Counted from the stretch's first letter, positions 1 through 6,445 are shown. The stretch: 7,943 nucleotides of DNA from DATEAV01 sp964575425 (GCA_964575425.1 CAZNRD010000081.1:1-7943), one strand, 5' to 3'. Notes: generated by a model from the sequence alone, not told the origin. Translations and numbers: made by a program.

Positions 1-24
1 ACGGCTGACCTTCTTGTTCGCCAT
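1..24 (-). CDS. 5' end of an unidentified gene, cut by the window edge
   Basis: Only eight codons are visible (ATG at 24, reading MANKKVSR off the left edge). The start is well supported: on the minus strand a strong AGGAGG ribosome site lies at 33-38, eight bases before the ATG. It follows the rbsD-like gene on the same strand after a 96-base gap, so it is probably the next cistron of the transport operon, though it could have its own promoter. Eight residues are too few to name a family. It could be another AI-2 processing gene or an unrelated gene. Confidence 0.55.
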
Positions 25-120
25 TCAGCTCGCCTCCTCACTATTCGGTTTTGCGAACGTACGGGGGACCCGCTGTGGCCTTCGTCGGCCCCAGGGGGTG
101 TTCCTGCCAGAGAGCCCTGC
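25..120. other. Intercistronic gap after the rbsD-like gene
   Basis: This 96-base spacer separates the rbsD-like stop from the next minus-strand start. It holds the ribosome site of the next gene (33-38) and a short GGCC-TTCGTC-GGCC inverted repeat at 77-90. No T tract follows the repeat on the minus strand, so I do not call a terminator, and no convincing promoter is seen. Confidence 0.4.
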
Positions 121-627
121 TCAGCCTTCTCCTGGCGACCTCACGCCGAGATTGCCATACCGCTCGCTTAGATCATAACGCTCCCGCCAGGTCTCTGGGA
201 CCGGCGCGCCGGTGTTTGCAAACCATTCTGTGACCGGTATCCCAGAGAACAAAGCCACGTTGCCCCACGGTAGCCAGGCGGCCGTGCGCACAACGAACTT
301 GGCACTGCGCCACCCTTCTCCGTGAAACCACGCGTTGGGCATGGTCGAGGCAATCGCATCGGGAAAGACCTCGGCCACGCCCTTCCACACGACTGGGTTG
401 TGTTGCTTTGCATCCTCGATAACGGCGAATCGCTCCACCCATATCTCCGAGCGAATCGCGCGTAGGACAGTGAAGAGGTCCGGCACATTGGGCACGAGAG
501 CGAGGTCAATCACCCGATCATCGTAGACGATGGGGAAGCCCGCGTCCGTCACAAGAAGGATGTCATCGTGTCCCAACGCCGCCAGCGCCGCGGAAAGCCG
601 TGTGTTGATAACGCCGCCTCTACGCAT
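121..627 (-). CDS. rbsD: RbsD/FucU-family sugar pyranase (mutarotase), C-terminally extended
   Basis: RbsD-family enzymes interconvert ring forms and anomers of imported sugars (D-ribose pyranase, L-fucose mutarotase) in the cytoplasm. I start at the ATG at 627, not 651, because the protein then opens MRRGGVIN, like RbsD MKKGTVLN, and places His20 and Asp28 exactly where E. coli RbsD has its catalytic His20 and Asp28. An AGGAGG lies 14 bases upstream, a rather long spacing. The motif HNP (76-78), His102 and the PWGN stretch (120-123) match the family; the usual Tyr of PYAN is Trp121 here. The product is about 168 residues against about 139 for RbsD, because of an enlarged region before His102 and a tail of about 35 residues after SGIPV. 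The start overlaps the ATPase stop by eight bases, implying translational coupling. Family membership is sure; the natural substrate is not. In this setting it may act on cyclic AI-2 forms. Confidence 0.85.
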   Translation of the reverse strand: MRRGGVINTRLSAALAALGHDDILLVTDAGFPIVYDDRVIDLALVPNVPDLFTVLRAIRSEIWVERFAVIEDAKQHNPVVWKGVAEVFPDAIASTMPNAWFHGEGWRSAKFVVRTAAWLPWGNVALFSGIPVTEWFANTGAPVPETWRERYDLSERYGNLGVRSPGEG

Positions 628-1399
628 GGGTCTGTTCTCTGCCTCCTGCATTCGAAGAGCTGACCGCCTCCAACGACGGCTCGCCCCGCATGATCAGCGA
701 GATGATCTCCTCTGTAGAGGTTTGCGCCACCTCTCGGATGCCCGCAAGTCGTCCCAGGTGCAGCACCGCGACCCGATGGGAAACATCCATGCAGTGGGCA
801 AGGTTGTGAGTGACCATGATCACACCGATGTGCTTCGCGGCCAGGCCGCGGACAGTCCCCAGTACCTCCTTGGCCGCGCCCGGGCTGAGCGCGGAGGTGG
901 GTTCATCGAGGATGATGTACCGTCCGCCGAAACCAATGGTCCGCGCGAGGGCGGTGATCTGTCGTTGCCCTCCGGACAGGCTGCCAACCGAAGCATCCAC
1001 ATCGATGCTCCTCACGGGGAACCCGCCTACGATCTCCCGAGTCCTTCCGCGCATGGCTCCGTAGCTCAGGAAGCCGAACTGGGTCGTTACCTCTCGGCCC
1101 AAAAAGACGTTCGCCACAACGGAAGGGTCTTCGAACAGGGCCAGGTCCTGGTAGAGCATCTCTATGCCGAGATTGCGCGCGTCCACGGGCGAGCCAAACG
1201 TACGTACCTCTCCGTCGACAACGATTTCACCCTCGTCGGGACGCAGCGCGCCTGCAAGTATCTTCATCAGGGTGGACTTCCCGGCGCCGTTGTCGCCCAC
1301 GAGCCCGACGACTTCACCCCGCTCCCAGGACAGACTGACTCTCGAGAGAGCCTGTACCTTTCCGAATCGCTTAGAGATGTCCCGCAGCTCGATGCCCAT
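620..1399 (-). CDS. Single-domain sugar/AI-2 ABC transporter ATPase (RbsA/LsrA/FrcA-like)
   Basis: This cytoplasmic ATPase powers the adjacent transporter. All motifs of an active cassette are present: Walker A GDNGAGKST (35-43), Q-loop Gln84, signature LSGGQ (141-145), Walker B with Asp165-Glu166, D-loop SALS (169-172) and switch His198. At 259 residues it carries one nucleotide-binding domain, whereas RbsA and E. coli LsrA are tandem proteins of about 500 residues. It should therefore work as a homodimer, as in FrcA-type systems. An AGAGG lies just upstream of the ATG. It follows the binding-protein gene by 52 bases that contain a strong hairpin, and overlaps the rbsD-like gene by eight bases. 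The substrate is inferred from neighbours only. Confidence 0.93.
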   Translation of the reverse strand: MGIELRDISKRFGKVQALSRVSLSWERGEVVGLVGDNGAGKSTLMKILAGALRPDEGEIVVDGEVRTFGSPVDARNLGIEMLYQDLALFEDPSVVANVFLGREVTTQFGFLSYGAMRGRTREIVGGFPVRSIDVDASVGSLSGGQRQITALARTIGFGGRYIILDEPTSALSPGAAKEVLGTVRGLAAKHIGVIMVTHNLAHCMDVSHRVAVLHLGRLAGIREVAQTSTEEIISLIMRGEPSLEAVSSSNAGGREQTHA

Positions 1400-1421
1400 G
1401 GATACCTCTTCGCCGGCAATT

Positions 1422-1445
1422 GCGGGCCGGCAGATGCCGGCCCGC
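1422..1445 (-). repeat. Perfect GC-rich intercistronic hairpin after the binding-protein gene
   Basis: A 10-bp perfect inverted repeat (GCGGGCCGGC with its complement) closes on a four-base loop, starting six bases past the binding-protein stop codon. No T tract follows on the minus strand, so it is not a standard intrinsic terminator. Its placement suits a 3' mRNA-stabilising stem-loop, or an attenuating one, that would keep binding protein more abundant than ATPase, as is known for REP-like elements in other ABC operons. That role is inferred. Confidence 0.7.
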
Positions 1446-1451
1446 CTGCAT

Positions 1452-2582
1452 CTAGCGCTCTAGAATCCCCGAGTACCGGAAGGCGTGACTCACGGCCTTT
1501 GCGATATCATCGGGCGACATCCGGTGATCGACAATCTTGATGGTCGCGGCTACGACGAGAGGGACCTTCTTGCCCTCAACGTGGAACTTGATGGCCTCGG
1601 CAACAGCCACCCCCCAATCGTCCTGTACTCGAAACGGGGTCACCCGCAGCCGGCGGTCCATGATGGCCCGGAGTTCGTCGGCGCCCCCTCCCCAGCCGTT
1701 CAGGATCACCTTCCCGATCGCCCCCCGCTCAAGGGCCGCAGTGATTGCGCCGAAGGCCACCGCCGTGCTCCCGCTGTGGATCATGGTGACGTCAGGGTGG
1801 CGGCTCAGGATGGCATTCGCTCCAGTGAAGGCCTTTTCGCGGTCGCCGTCGGCTTCGAACTCCGCCACCAGGCGCATTCTCGAATTGGCCTGCACGCAGT
1901 CGCGGAAGACGTTGCTCCGCTGATCATCGATCAACCCTCGGATGTAGCGCAGGAGCGCGAAGGTGCCACTCCCGCCGGTCTCCTTGACGACCCACTCGCA
2001 GAGCACCCTGGCCCCGACGGAGTGGTCAAATCCGACGTGGGTGAGCGCCTGGCGTCTGGTACCTAGAGTGTCCACAAAGGGGTTGACCACGTTCATAATC
2101 AGCGTGGGGAAGCGAAGCGCCAGCCGCTCAAGGTTCGACTTCTGGGCCAGGTACTCGCTGGGCCCGATGACAACGTAGTCGAAGTTGCCGGCCAGAACCT
2201 GTTCAATCTGTACGGCCTGACGCTCGTGCTCTCCGGACCGGATCATGAATTCCGTGACTCTGTAAGGAATCTTCAACTCGATGAGTCGCCTCTTCAGGGC
2301 GATGTTCAGGCGCGCCCACGCGTCAGAGGTTTCCAAGCTCGGGAACATAATGGCGATGCGTAGTGGCCGGTCCAACCAGACCGAAGTGGGAACTGGGTCT
2401 GCCTGGACGACCTTGAGGAACTGCCGCATCAATGCAGCCTCCCGTGGCGCGTAGGCGTGGAACTCGTCCAGAAGAAGGAACCCACGATCCCTGGCCGCCT
2501 TGGGAATCTCCTGGGCGGCGGCGGCGGACAGCACGGCCGACATCAACATGAGCACGCAAGCCAACACTGCTATCAACCTCAT
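1452..2582 (-). CDS. luxP: LuxP-type periplasmic AI-2-binding protein of an ABC transporter
   Basis: A 376-residue periplasmic binding protein of the type I (ribose/LuxP) fold that delivers ligand to the permease encoded just upstream. Residues 1-23 form a Sec signal peptide ending AAAA before Gln24. Similarity to Vibrio LuxP runs along the whole length: FLLLDEF (35-41, LuxP FLDEF), QADPVP (60-65, AQPVP), VGFDH (183-187), NGWGGG (295-300), DDWGVAVAEAIK (321-332, LuxP DDTGIAMAEAIK) and AFRYS (367-371). Of the LuxP AI-2 contacts as I recall them, Ser79, Trp82, Arg215, Ser265, Thr266, Trp289 and Arg310 are kept as Ser86, Trp89, Arg222, Ser272, Thr273, Trp297 and Arg318. Gln77 is Glu84 and Asp267 is Ala274. 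A GTG at 2591 is also in frame, but the ATG at 2582 has AGGTGG at good spacing and gives a normal signal peptide. Ligand is inferred; another furanose-like sugar is possible. Confidence 0.85.
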   Translation of the reverse strand: MRLIAVLACVLMLMSAVLSAAAAQEIPKAARDRGFLLLDEFHAYAPREAALMRQFLKVVQADPVPTSVWLDRPLRIAIMFPSLETSDAWARLNIALKRRLIELKIPYRVTEFMIRSGEHERQAVQIEQVLAGNFDYVVIGPSEYLAQKSNLERLALRFPTLIMNVVNPFVDTLGTRRQALTHVGFDHSVGARVLCEWVVKETGGSGTFALLRYIRGLIDDQRSNVFRDCVQANSRMRLVAEFEADGDREKAFTGANAILSRHPDVTMIHSGSTAVAFGAITAALERGAIGKVILNGWGGGADELRAIMDRRLRVTPFRVQDDWGVAVAEAIKFHVEGKKVPLVVAATIKIVDHRMSPDDIAKAVSHAFRYSGILER

Positions 2583-2618
2583 GATCTCCACCTTCCTCCT
2601 CTCGCGCTGTTTACCTGG

Positions 2619-3644
2619 TCATCCTTCGGCCCTGACGGGGCGCCTGGAGTAGAGTCCGATCGTCACCAGGATCACCACGCCCGCCGCTACGTGTTGCCAG
2701 AAGGCCTCGAAGCCGAGCATGATCACAACGTTGGCGATCATCGCAAGCAGAACGGCTCCCAGGCAGGTACCAACGATGGACCCCCTGCCTCCGAACAGAT
2801 AGGTGCCACCGACAATCACCGCGGCAATCGTGTTGAGAAGGAGGGCCACAGCACCTGTGGCCACTATGGCATCCAGCCGGCCTGTGTACAAAATGCCACC
2901 CAGGCCCGCCAGGAACCCCATGGTAACGTAGGCCCCGACGCGGTAGAGTTCCACGTTGATCCCCACCCGGCGCGCGGCCAAAGGGTTGCCGCCAACGGCG
3001 TGGAGGCGCAGCCCAGTGCGGTGGAAAGCGAAGATGGCGTGCCCCAGGAAGGCGACGGCCAGAGCTATCACTAACGGGACAGATATCCCGAATACCCGCC
3101 CCCGGCCGAGAAACGTGATGACCGCCGGAAAGCCGAAGTAGACGGCGCCTCCGGCGTAGACCAGTGCGAGACCTCGGAATACGAGTTCCGACGAGAGCGT
3201 AACTATGAAGTCAGGCATGCGCAGGCTCGTAATCAGAAGTCCATTGATCAGGCCGCACAGAGCGCCGGTAAGTAGGCAGAAGGCCATGGCCAGCCAGATG
3301 GGGAGACCGAAGTCCTTCAGTGCTGCTGCCATGACAATGCTCGACAGGATGAGAATCGCCCCAATGGATAGATCGATCCCCCGAGCGGTGATCACGACGG
3401 TCATGCCAACGCCGAGCAGCATGACGAGCGAGGCATCGAGTGCCACCGCCCGCAGGTTCCCAGCGGTGAAGAAGGCCGGCTCCTGCCAAGCCATGGCCAG
3501 GGTCAGAATCCCGATCATCGCAAGGGGCGCCTTGAGCGGCACAGCGGTGGGTCCCAGGAGCGGGGGCAACTTCTGGACGAGAGATACAGGGCCGCTGTTC
3601 CCCAGCTGCGCGCCCGCAAGGTCATCCTGCACCGATGCGCTCAT
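2619..3644 (-). CDS. ABC transporter permease, RbsC/LsrC family
   Basis: This inner-membrane channel subunit of the BPD_transp_2 (ribose/AI-2) family is the first gene of the leftward operon. The roughly 341-residue product has a polar N-terminus of about 38 residues, then repeated hydrophobic spans typical of eight to ten membrane helices. Family motifs include GIDLSIG (89-95), GLINGLLI (131-138), the cytoplasmic loop GGNPLAARRVGI (218-229), which contacts the ATPase, and a Gly-rich VGGTYLFGGRGS segment near the C-terminus. E. coli encodes two such permeases (LsrC and LsrD); only one is seen here, so a homodimer like RbsC is likely. The start is uncertain: TTG at 3653 and ATG at 3644 are in frame and neither has a strong ribosome site; I prefer the ATG. 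It is separated from the binding-protein gene by 36 bases. Annotating it lsrC would depend on the ligand. Confidence 0.92.
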   Translation of the reverse strand: MSASVQDDLAGAQLGNSGPVSLVQKLPPLLGPTAVPLKAPLAMIGILTLAMAWQEPAFFTAGNLRAVALDASLVMLLGVGMTVVITARGIDLSIGAILILSSIVMAAALKDFGLPIWLAMAFCLLTGALCGLINGLLITSLRMPDFIVTLSSELVFRGLALVYAGGAVYFGFPAVITFLGRGRVFGISVPLVIALAVAFLGHAIFAFHRTGLRLHAVGGNPLAARRVGINVELYRVGAYVTMGFLAGLGGILYTGRLDAIVATGAVALLLNTIAAVIVGGTYLFGGRGSIVGTCLGAVLLAMIANVVIMLGFEAFWQHVAAGVVILVTIGLYSRRPVRAEG

Positions 3645-3658
3645 CTTCTGCAAAGATG
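3642..3658 (-). repeat. Small inverted repeat over the permease start codon
   Basis: CATCTT (3642-3647) and AAGATG (3653-3658) form a 6-bp stem with a five-base loop that takes in the preferred ATG and the alternative TTG. In the mRNA it could mask translation initiation. It is short and may be chance. Confidence 0.3.
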
Positions 3659-3692
3659 CCCCCGTGGAGGAGAATTCGTTCTGTCACTGAGC

Positions 3693-3722
3693 ATTCTATC
3701 ATTCCGCCATTTGCCCTGTCAA
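3693..3722 (-). promoter_or_regulatory. Predicted sigma-70 promoter of the transporter operon
   Basis: On the minus strand a perfect TTGACA (3717-3722) is followed, after 18 bases, by TAGAAT (3693-3698), a five-of-six match to TATAAT. Transcription would start near 3686, giving a leader of roughly 40 bases before the permease ATG. CTGTCA recurs at 3681-3686 and 3716-3721, flanking the promoter core, and could take part in repressor binding. LsrR control is expected from E. coli but no binding site is proven here. Confidence 0.7.
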
Positions 3723-3762
3723 TCGCGTGCAGGCGGTTCCTGAAGGGTGGGGTCAGCCGCCG

Positions 3763-3776
3763 GAATCGACGAATCG
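3763..3776. repeat. GAATCG direct repeat in the shared control region
   Basis: GAATCG occurs at 3763-3768 and again at 3771-3776, an 8-base period, between the two divergent promoters. It is a possible protein-binding site, but so short that chance is a fair explanation. Confidence 0.2.
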
Positions 3777-3846
3777 CCCGGATCCCAGGCCATTCCACCT
3801 TGAGCTGGCGAGAGGCAGACCAGCCAATCCGTCGCTCGGAGAGGGG

Positions 3847-3875
3847 TTGCAACAGTCGCTGGGATCGGCTACAAT
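3847..3875 (+). promoter_or_regulatory. Predicted sigma-70 promoter of the lsrR-lsrK-cupin-lsrF operon
   Basis: TTGCAA (3847-3852) and TACAAT (3870-3875) are separated by the optimal 17 bases; the -10 box matches five of six consensus bases and the -35 box four. Transcription would begin near 3882, leaving a leader of about 27 bases before the lsrR ATG. It diverges from the transporter promoter, with about 124 bases between the two -35 boxes, so a repressor made here could control both directions. Confidence 0.65.
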
Positions 3876-3886
3876 GCTACTGCCAA

Positions 3887-3899
3887 TGAACTTCTGAAC
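3887..3899 (+). promoter_or_regulatory. TGAAC direct repeat, candidate operator in the lsrR leader
   Basis: TGAAC appears at 3887-3891 and 3895-3899, spaced by 8 bases, immediately after the predicted transcription start and before the lsrR start codon. The position suits autorepression. Assigning it to LsrR is a guess. Confidence 0.25.
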
Positions 3900-3908
3900 G
3901 CCAAAGAA

Positions 3909-4886
3909 ATGGGCGCGGAAATGGCGATGGCTCACGATTCAACCACCGCAGAAGCCAGAGAAGAGGAGCTCCTGAGTCGGGCGGCCTGGCACTACTACCA
4001 CGACGGCCTGACCCAGGCAGAGATCGCAGGGCGGCTCGGGCTATCTCGAATCAAGGTCTCCCGCCTGCTCGACAAGGGGCGGCGTCTCGGGCTGATCAGT
4101 GTGCAGATCAACTCGCGCTATCAGGCCTGCTTCTCTCTGGAGGCGGAGCTCGTCACCCGCTTCCGGTTGCAGCACGCCGTCGTGGTTCCCGAGTTGGAGC
4201 AGGGCGTGGCCAACGAACGCCTTGCGCAGGCAACAGCGCATTATCTTGTCCGACACCTCAGGAACGGCGACCTGCTCGCGTCGGGCTGGGGTGATACCGT
4301 GACCCGCTCGCTCCAGAGGCTGTCACAAGCACTGGGCGACAGGACGATCTCCGTTGTCAGCCTCACGGGCGGTGTGGCTTCATACCTCGAAGGGTGGGGC
4401 CACATGCATGTGCGCCAGGGCGCGCTAGCGGGGATTCAGCTTCATCTAATCCCCGCTCCGATCCTGGCCTCGAACCCGGAGATGGCTCACGCGCTTCGCG
4501 AGGAACCTCAACTCAAGGCAATACTCGCCATGGCCGAGACAGCCAACTACGCCCTGGTCGGGATCGGGCCCACCAGCGAGGGCGCTACCCTCGCCATACA
4601 GGGCTTCGTCTCTCCGGCAGAGCTTCTCGTCTTTCATCGGCGCGGCGCGGTCGGAGACATCCTGGGCCAGTTCTTCGACGAGAAGGGCCGCCTGCTGGAC
4701 CTCGAGATCCACCAACGCATCGTTGGCATGCGCCTGGAGGATCTCCGCAAGTTGCCCGTTGTCGTGGGAGCGGCGGGAGGCCTCCACAAGGTGGATGCGA
4801 TCCTGGGTGCGCTTGCGGGAGGGTATCTGAATGTGCTGATCACTGATGAGCCCACTGCGCGGGCCTTGTTGAGCAGGGGGGCATGA
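3909..4886 (+). CDS. lsrR: LsrR, SorC/DeoR-family repressor responding to phospho-AI-2
   Basis: In E. coli LsrR represses the lsr genes until phospho-DPD made by LsrK binds it. This 325-residue protein is collinear with it: the AWHYYHDGLTQAEIAGRLGL stretch (26-45) and SRLLDKG (51-57) make the helix-turn-helix, followed by VQINSR (65-70) and a sugar-phosphate-binding domain to the end. Conserved stretches include LTGGV (152-156), IPAPILAS (181-188), VGIG (217-220), GAVGDILG (246-253) and AGG (289-291). The E. coli residues recalled as contacting phospho-AI-2, Asp243 and Lys289, correspond to Asp250 and Lys294, and the Tyr pair is kept at 29-30. Effector recognition is therefore probably intact. 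The start is weakly marked: ATG codons at 3909, 3921 and 3927 are all possible and none has a good ribosome site, which would keep repressor levels low. Its stop overlaps lsrK by ATGA. Confidence 0.95.
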   Translation: MGAEMAMAHDSTTAEAREEELLSRAAWHYYHDGLTQAEIAGRLGLSRIKVSRLLDKGRRLGLISVQINSRYQACFSLEAELVTRFRLQHAVVVPELEQGVANERLAQATAHYLVRHLRNGDLLASGWGDTVTRSLQRLSQALGDRTISVVSLTGGVASYLEGWGHMHVRQGALAGIQLHLIPAPILASNPEMAHALREEPQLKAILAMAETANYALVGIGPTSEGATLAIQGFVSPAELLVFHRRGAVGDILGQFFDEKGRLLDLEIHQRIVGMRLEDLRKLPVVVGAAGGLHKVDAILGALAGGYLNVLITDEPTARALLSRGA

Positions 4887-6445
4887 TGCCGTACTTGTTG
4901 GCGATTGACGCGGGCACTGGGAGCGGCCGGGCGGTCCTCTTCGACCTGGCCGGGCGGCAGATCGGACTCTCTCAGGAGGAGTGGTCTCACCGCTCGGACC
5001 CGCGCTACCCTGGCTCGATGGACTTCGACTGTGAGTGGAACTGGAATCTGATAGCCCGCAACGCACGGAGGCTGTTGCAGCAAACCGGCATCAACCCCGC
5101 AGAGATCCGAGCGGTCAGCGCCACCAGCATGCGCGAGGGTATCGTGCTCTACGACAAGGAGGGCCGCGAGCTCTGGGCCTGTGCGAACGTGGACTCGCGC
5201 GCCGGGGCCCAGGTCACCCGCCTGCAGGCACAGTATCCCGGCCTTGAGCAGGAGTCCTACCGTCTCTCAGGACAGACCTTCGCCCTGGGAGCTCTGCCGA
5301 GACTCCTTTGGGTTCGCGAGTACATGCCCCGGGTCATGGACCGGGTGTGCTCCCTCGGGATGATCAGCGACTGGGTGCTCTACCGCCTGTCAGGCGCCTG
5401 GGCCGCGGACCCCTCCAATGCGGGTACCACGGGCCTGTTCTCCCTGGCGAACCGCCGGTGGGCAAAGGAGCTCCTCTCCCGGCTGGACCTGCCCGACGAC
5501 ATACTTCCCCCTGTGCTCGAAGCGGGCACCCCCCTCGGTCGGGTCCACGCCAGGGCCGCCGAGGAGACGGGCCTTGCGGAGGGCACGCCGGTCGTAATGG
5601 GAGGGGGGGACGTCCAGCTCGGGTGTGTCGGCCTCGGCGTGACTCGTCCGGGCCAGGTCGCGGTCCTTGGGGGAACCTTCTGGCAGCAGGAAGTGAATCT
5701 GGGCGAGCCGCTCACGGACCCGCAGATGGACGTGCGGGTCAACCCGCATGCCGTGCCTGGGATCTGGCAGGCCGAGGCCATTGTGTTCTTCGCCGGCCAG
5801 ATGATGCGCTGGTTTCGAGATGCTTTCTGTCAGCAGGAGAAGGAGGAAGCGAGACTCCGCGGCCTTGATGCCTATGCGGTCATGGAGCAAATGGCCCAGG
5901 CCGTCCCGCCGGGGTCCTTCGGGATCATTCCTGTATTCTCGGACCGCATGCGATACGGGAACTGGTACCATGCGGCTCCGTCGATCCTCAACCTGAGTCT
6001 CGACCCACAGCGGGGAGGCAAGGCGGCGATATTCCGCGCCCTGCAGGAAAACGCGGCCATAGTGGCTGCAGTCAACCTGGAGCAGGTGACCCGCTTCTCA
6101 GGAGCAAGAATCGAGAGCCTTGTGTTTGGCGGCGGAGCGGCAAAGGGCCCCCTATGGAGCCAGATTCTCGCTGATGTCACCGGGTATGTGGTCCGTGTGC
6201 CAGAAGTGAAGGAGGCCACCGCCCTGGGAACCGCCCTTGCTGCAGGGGTGGGGGTCGGCATCTACGCAGACCTGCCGGGGGCCGCCGAGAGTGTGGTCCG
6301 GTGGGACAAGGAGTACATGCCGAACCCCGGTCACCGCGAAGCCTATGATGAAGCGCGCCGGCGTTGGGTCCAGGCCTACAGCGCACAGCGGGCGCTGGTG
6401 GACGAAGGACTTACGACCTCGCTCTGGAGAGCGCCGGGGATCTAA
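4883..6445 (+). CDS. lsrK: LsrK, autoinducer-2 kinase (FGGY family)
   Basis: This cytoplasmic kinase phosphorylates the open-chain AI-2 precursor DPD on its C5 hydroxyl with ATP, trapping the signal and creating the LsrR inducer. The 520-residue product matches E. coli LsrK end to end: DAGTGS (9-14) in the ATP/phosphate site, SMREGIVLY, WACANVDSRA, MISDW, DPSNAGTTGL, GGGDVQLG with presumed catalytic Asp243, VLGGTFWQQ, MRWFRDAFC, FSDRMR, WYHAAPS, SQILADV, KEATALG, and the C-terminal GLTTSLW plus APG. These LsrK-specific stretches distinguish it from xylulose, glycerol or ribulose kinases. It starts inside the lsrR stop (ATGA overlap, translational coupling) behind a G-rich ribosome site. A second ATG at 4886 has better spacing and may be the true start, which would shorten the protein by one residue. 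Confidence 0.97.
   Translation: MMPYLLAIDAGTGSGRAVLFDLAGRQIGLSQEEWSHRSDPRYPGSMDFDCEWNWNLIARNARRLLQQTGINPAEIRAVSATSMREGIVLYDKEGRELWACANVDSRAGAQVTRLQAQYPGLEQESYRLSGQTFALGALPRLLWVREYMPRVMDRVCSLGMISDWVLYRLSGAWAADPSNAGTTGLFSLANRRWAKELLSRLDLPDDILPPVLEAGTPLGRVHARAAEETGLAEGTPVVMGGGDVQLGCVGLGVTRPGQVAVLGGTFWQQEVNLGEPLTDPQMDVRVNPHAVPGIWQAEAIVFFAGQMMRWFRDAFCQQEKEEARLRGLDAYAVMEQMAQAVPPGSFGIIPVFSDRMRYGNWYHAAPSILNLSLDPQRGGKAAIFRALQENAAIVAAVNLEQVTRFSGARIESLVFGGGAAKGPLWSQILADVTGYVVRVPEVKEATALGTALAAGVGVGIYADLPGAAESVVRWDKEYMPNPGHREAYDEARRRWVQAYSAQRALVDEGLTTSLWRAPGI

Noticed and set aside
530..1540. A 336-codon plus-strand open frame opposite the ATPase gene
   Set aside because: It is antisense to a gene with every ABC ATPase motif, has no recognisable product, and long antisense open frames are common in GC-rich DNA.
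1452..2582. Binding protein as a lipoprotein (VLAC at residues 6-9)
   Set aside because: The cysteine comes after only eight residues, too early for a signal hydrophobic core, while AAAA before Gln24 is a good signal peptidase I site.
2457..3074. A 205-codon plus-strand open frame opposite the permease and binding-protein genes
   Set aside because: Its His/Gln/Gly-rich composition is typical of an antisense shadow, and both genes beneath it are clearly real.
4883..6445. Kinase as xylulokinase or glycerol kinase
   Set aside because: LsrK-specific stretches such as SMREGIVLY, WACANVDSRA and the GLTTSLW C-terminus, plus the lsrR and lsrF neighbours, fit AI-2 kinase far better.
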